Source: JACJXF01 sp964349045 (GTDB lineage Bacteria; Bacteroidota; Bacteroidia; Bacteroidales; GCA-2748055). From it: DNA of 24,044 nt. This document shows positions 22,061 to 24,044 of the stretch, piece after piece. Location of the stretch: the NCBI GenBank assembly GCA_964349045.1, contig CAYGFI010000062.1, forward strand, positions 1 to 24,044. Reading direction: 5' to 3'. A program made the position numbers and the translations under genes. Numbering within the stretch: the first letter of the stretch is position 1; each line of letters opens with the position of its first letter. The notes under the pieces are model-generated. The model did not search any database. It was not told the DNA's origin and saw only the letters and a list, made by a program, of their open reading frames with translations.

Positions 22061-22516
22061 ATGGAAACAGAGAACAGCCAGTACAGGCACAACACACCTG
22101 TACAAATACGATTTAATGATGTAGATATTCTTGGTCATGTTAACAATGCAGTTTACCAGCATTATTACGATTTCGCCCGAATCCAGTATTTCAAAAAGGT
22201 TTTGGGCGATTCTATTAACTGGGCCAACCAAACTCTTGTATTAGCTTCTATTAAAGTGGACTTTTTCAGTCCCATAAGCATTGATGATGAGATCCACGTT
22301 GAAACCCGCGTTGAAATGCTTGGTAACAAGAGTATTGCCATGAAGCAGAAACTTATTGACACGAAAACCAGCGAAGTTAAATCGTCCAACCGCGCGGTCC
22401 TCGTTGGCTATGATGCTCAGAAAAAAATAACTTTTGAAGTTCCTGACGAATGGAAAAACAGGTTTGTAAGCTTTGAGAAAAACATTGAATTAAAATATAC
22501 GGTTTCTTCAAATTAA
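22061..22516 (+). CDS. Acyl-CoA thioesterase, hotdog fold (4HBT)
   Basis: A 151-residue 4HBT-family enzyme. The signature VQIRFNDVDILGHVNNAVY (14-32) contains the likely catalytic D22 and the GHVNN turn of the YbgC/FadM group. It hydrolyses acyl-CoA or related thioesters; the substrate is unknown. The ATG at 22061 (METENSQYRH) was chosen. The frame is open back to 21986, but the extra 25 residues are low in similarity to the family and lie in the divergent promoter region. A strong terminator follows 19 bases after the stop. Confidence 0.9.
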   Translation: METENSQYRHNTPVQIRFNDVDILGHVNNAVYQHYYDFARIQYFKKVLGDSINWANQTLVLASIKVDFFSPISIDDEIHVETRVEMLGNKSIAMKQKLIDTKTSEVKSSNRAVLVGYDAQKKITFEVPDEWKNRFVSFEKNIELKYTVSSN

Positions 22517-22535
22517 CACCGGAACAAGCAAAAAG

Positions 22536-22574
22536 AAAAAGCGAAGTCATTTGTTTTGATTTCGCTTTTTTTTG
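22536..22574. terminator. Strong intrinsic terminator, probably bidirectional
   Basis: AAAAAGCGAAGTCA (22536-22549) pairs with TGATTTCGCTTTTT (22557-22570), 14 pairs including one G-T, with a 7-base loop and a T run after it. The opposite strand also ends in a T-rich tract. It separates the convergent thioesterase and rimM. Confidence 0.88.
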
Positions 22575-22603
22575 TTACAGGGATAGACTTTCAGGCTAGT
22601 GTC

Positions 22604-23122
22604 TTAAATATCGGCCAGTCCTTCCGGCAGCTCAAATATCATCTGCTTTTTTTTGTGATCCACCTCAAGGATAAAATCCGTGTGTACCGGTATAAGAAAT
22701 TCGGAAGATTCGTTTGTAACCAGGAACAGAGGATTTAACGGATTATCGATATATTCTTTTATTATTCCTTCAATTCCCGACGATGTATCCCGAAAGGAAT
22801 ACCCGATAAAGGATCCTGCATTTTCTCCAGATAATTCATCCTTTTCCCTTATCAGCGATTTTTCCAGGTAAACGTTCTTCCCGGTAAATTTCTGAACCTC
22901 TTGTGGATCAGATATAAACTCAAGTTTTAATATGGCCCTGTCGGGAAAGATCTCGGCGTCTTCAATAAAAAAGGGAACCAGTTTTTCGTCCACTTCAACG
23001 AACAACGGTTCCCCCGGTTCTATATCATCAGCAAAATCACCGCTTAAACGAAGTATCAATTGCCCACTTATTCCGTGAGACTTTGATATGGTTCCGATTA
23101 ATAAACAGTTCTCTCTGATCAT
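22604..23122 (-). CDS. rimM: 16S rRNA processing protein RimM
   Basis: A 172-residue RimM of normal length. The N-terminal domain begins LLIGTISKSHGISGQLILRL, the usual GxIxKxHGIxG motif. The C-terminal PRC-barrel has ELSGENAGSFIGYSF and FLIPVHTDFILEVDHKKKQMIFELPEGL. It binds uS19 and helps mature the head of the 30S subunit. It follows rpsP by 8 bases, the conserved pairing, but the trmD-rplS genes often found next are absent. Instead there is a terminator and a convergent gene. Confidence 0.96.
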   Translation of the reverse strand: MIRENCLLIGTISKSHGISGQLILRLSGDFADDIEPGEPLFVEVDEKLVPFFIEDAEIFPDRAILKLEFISDPQEVQKFTGKNVYLEKSLIREKDELSGENAGSFIGYSFRDTSSGIEGIIKEYIDNPLNPLFLVTNESSEFLIPVHTDFILEVDHKKKQMIFELPEGLADI

Positions 23123-23130
23123 TTAAGATC

Positions 23131-23841
23131 CTAAGCTTCTGATTCTTTTTCTTCTGAATCGGCTGGTTTTTCAGCTTCTTCAGCAACACCATCTGAATCT
23201 TTTACTTCAGGATCCGCTGGTTTTTGAGCTTCTTCAGATGCAGCTTCTGTTTCAGACACCTCAACGGATGCCTCAGCAACTTCAGCCACAGGAGCCTCCG
23301 AAGCAGGAGCATCTATGGTTTCAATGACATTTTCTTCTTCCACCACTTCTTCCGCTAACTTACCAGCGGCTCTTTCCACTAATTTGGCATTCTTTTTTGC
23401 AATCTCCTTAACCCTTGCTTCGTTAACTTTGGCTTCGTGTTCCATGCGCTTAGTCTTCGAATCGGATTTCTTCTGATCTAATGAAGAAATTTTCTCCTGA
23501 ATTTTGGCTTCTTTTCCGGTTAACCAAACGTTAAACTTCTTTTCTGCTTCTTCTTCAGAAAAAGCATTTTTTCTCACACCTTCAACAAGGTGTTTCTTGT
23601 ACATCACACCCTTATAAGACAATATGGCTCTGCATGTATCAGTAGGTTGAGCGCCTTTAAGTACCCAATCAAGGGATTTCCCGAAATCGAGTTCAATTGT
23701 AGCAGGATTAGAATTGGGATCGTAATTCCCCAGTTTTTCGATAAACCTGCCATCTCGTGGCGCCCTGCTATCCGATACAACAATGTGATAATAAGGTCTC
23801 TTTTTGCGACCTTGTCTTGTTAATCTGATTTTTACAGGCAT
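23131..23841 (-). CDS. rpsP: Ribosomal protein bS16 with long acidic C-terminal tail
   Basis: A 236-residue protein. Residues 1-82 are a standard bS16 (MPVKIRLTRQGRKKRPYYHIV..., DSRAPRDGRFIEKLGNYDP). Residues 83-165 are a charged helical extension (KKFNVWLTGKEAKIQEK...). Residues 166-236 are an Ala/Glu-rich, strongly acidic tail. Bacteroidota S16 proteins are commonly extended well beyond the enterobacterial length of about 82 residues, so the extension is expected, but this tail is long. Its last part is an 18-residue tandem duplication (EEAQKPADPEVKDSDGVA, then EEAEKPADSEEKESEA). Transcription starts from the promoter at 23882-23912, and rimM follows. Confidence 0.95.
   Translation of the reverse strand: MPVKIRLTRQGRKKRPYYHIVVSDSRAPRDGRFIEKLGNYDPNSNPATIELDFGKSLDWVLKGAQPTDTCRAILSYKGVMYKKHLVEGVRKNAFSEEEAEKKFNVWLTGKEAKIQEKISSLDQKKSDSKTKRMEHEAKVNEARVKEIAKKNAKLVERAAGKLAEEVVEEENVIETIDAPASEAPVAEVAEASVEVSETEAASEEAQKPADPEVKDSDGVAEEAEKPADSEEKESEA
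23162..23237 (-). repeat. 54-base tandem duplication in the bS16 tail
   Basis: GCTGGTTTTTCAGCTTCTTCAG (23162-23183) recurs at 23216-23237 with one difference. The offset is exactly 54 bases, 18 codons, so the frame is kept. Confidence 0.65.
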
Positions 23842-23881
23842 TCTCTTTTTATTTAATTTAACCTACACTAAAAACAGGGTG

Positions 23882-23912
23882 CGAAGGTAGTTTTTTTTAA
23901 ATTAAACACAAA
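23882..23912 (-). promoter_or_regulatory. Promoter of rpsP-rimM
   Basis: The minus strand reads TTTG (23912-23909), exactly 19 bases, then TACCTTCG (23889-23882), one base off the TAnnTTTG consensus. Transcription would begin near 23876, about 35 bases before the ATG at 23841. It is the best-formed promoter in the window. Confidence 0.8.
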
Positions 23913-23933
23913 GGTTTTGGGGTATATATTTTT

Positions 23934-23994
23934 TTACGGGGTTACGGGGTTACGGAGTTACGAAGTTATGGGTCGACGTCGTCACGTCATCACG
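23934..23994 (+). repeat. Two adjacent arrays of 8-base tandem repeats
   Basis: Units TTACGGGG, TTACGGGG, TTACGGAG, TTACGAAG, TTATGGGT run from 23934 to 23973. A second array follows, CGTCGTCA, CGTCATCA, CG (23977-23994), joined by the palindrome CGACGTCG. No coding frame fits. It lies upstream of the rpsP promoter. Confidence 0.7.
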
Positions 23995-24044
23995 AATTCT
24001 AAGATAAAAACAAGCTTTTCAACAAAAATTTTGTTTATAAGTTA

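Noticed and set aside
24021..24035. AACAAAA-A-TTTTGTT as a second Fur-type box
   Set aside because: It is made almost only of A and T runs and shares no specific bases with the dyad at 11736-11750.
1..24044. rRNA, tRNA, insertion sequence, integrase or phage genes
   Set aside because: None could be recognised on either strand.

Overview
The window reads as chromosomal DNA of a Bacteroidota (Bacteroidetes) member, probably Bacteroidales-like. It is AT-rich, its genes lack obvious Shine-Dalgarno sites, and several promoters fit the Bacteroidota pattern (TTTG, about 19-21 bases, TAnnTTTG). The cluster 'small tail-anchored protein - mutL - rhomboid - rhomboid - membrane-anchored endonuclease-like protein' is typical of this phylum. 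I count 27 protein genes, one cut by the left edge. I see no rRNA, tRNA, CRISPR array, insertion sequence or prophage.

Layout. 1-1140: two exported thioredoxin-fold proteins, ended by a hairpin with 20-bp perfect arms. 1309-6390: small membrane protein, MutL, two rhomboid proteases, and an endonuclease/exonuclease/phosphatase-fold membrane protein. 6459-7037: a cytosolic paralogue of the second redoxin. It meets, stop to stop, a dihydroorotate dehydrogenase-like flavoprotein (7038-8033, minus). 8405-8878: a SPOR-domain lipoprotein. 8957-11628 (minus): two phosphofructokinases, both with the residue pair expected of pyrophosphate-dependent enzymes. 11802-15095: a zinc module made of a Fur/Zur-type regulator, yidD, and a metal ABC importer (binding lipoprotein, ATPase, permease), with tight overlaps and a Fur-type operator candidate at the promoter. 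15096-16317: an accessory pocket holding a higBA-type toxin-antitoxin pair flanked by small inverted-repeat elements. 16318-18369 (minus): a Kef-type cation/proton antiporter. 18456-20403: dapD and a GT4 glycosyltransferase. 20567-21130: a TsaC/Sua5-family protein. 21224-21937 (minus): a head-GIN (DUF2807) exported protein. 22061-22516: a hotdog thioesterase. 22604-23841 (minus): rpsP-rimM with a clear promoter and a strong terminator.

How they work together. Zinc homeostasis is the clearest unit: the regulator should sense Zn(II) and control import. MutL (mismatch repair), DapD (lysine/peptidoglycan precursor), TsaC (tRNA t6A), bS16 and RimM (30S assembly) are housekeeping. The PPi-type phosphofructokinases suggest energy-saving, reversible glycolysis of the kind common in anaerobes. 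The redoxins, SPOR lipoprotein, rhomboids and GIN protein are envelope functions.

I found no convincing wholly new multi-gene system. The points most worth a second look are yidD inside the zinc operon with its operator candidate, the tandem PPi-type kinases, the altered MutL endonuclease motif, the DHOD-like protein without a catalytic base, and the repeats around the toxin-antitoxin pair and in spacers. Several start codons were moved from the longest open frame to internal starts. The reasons are promoter position, lipobox or signal position, or family N-termini.
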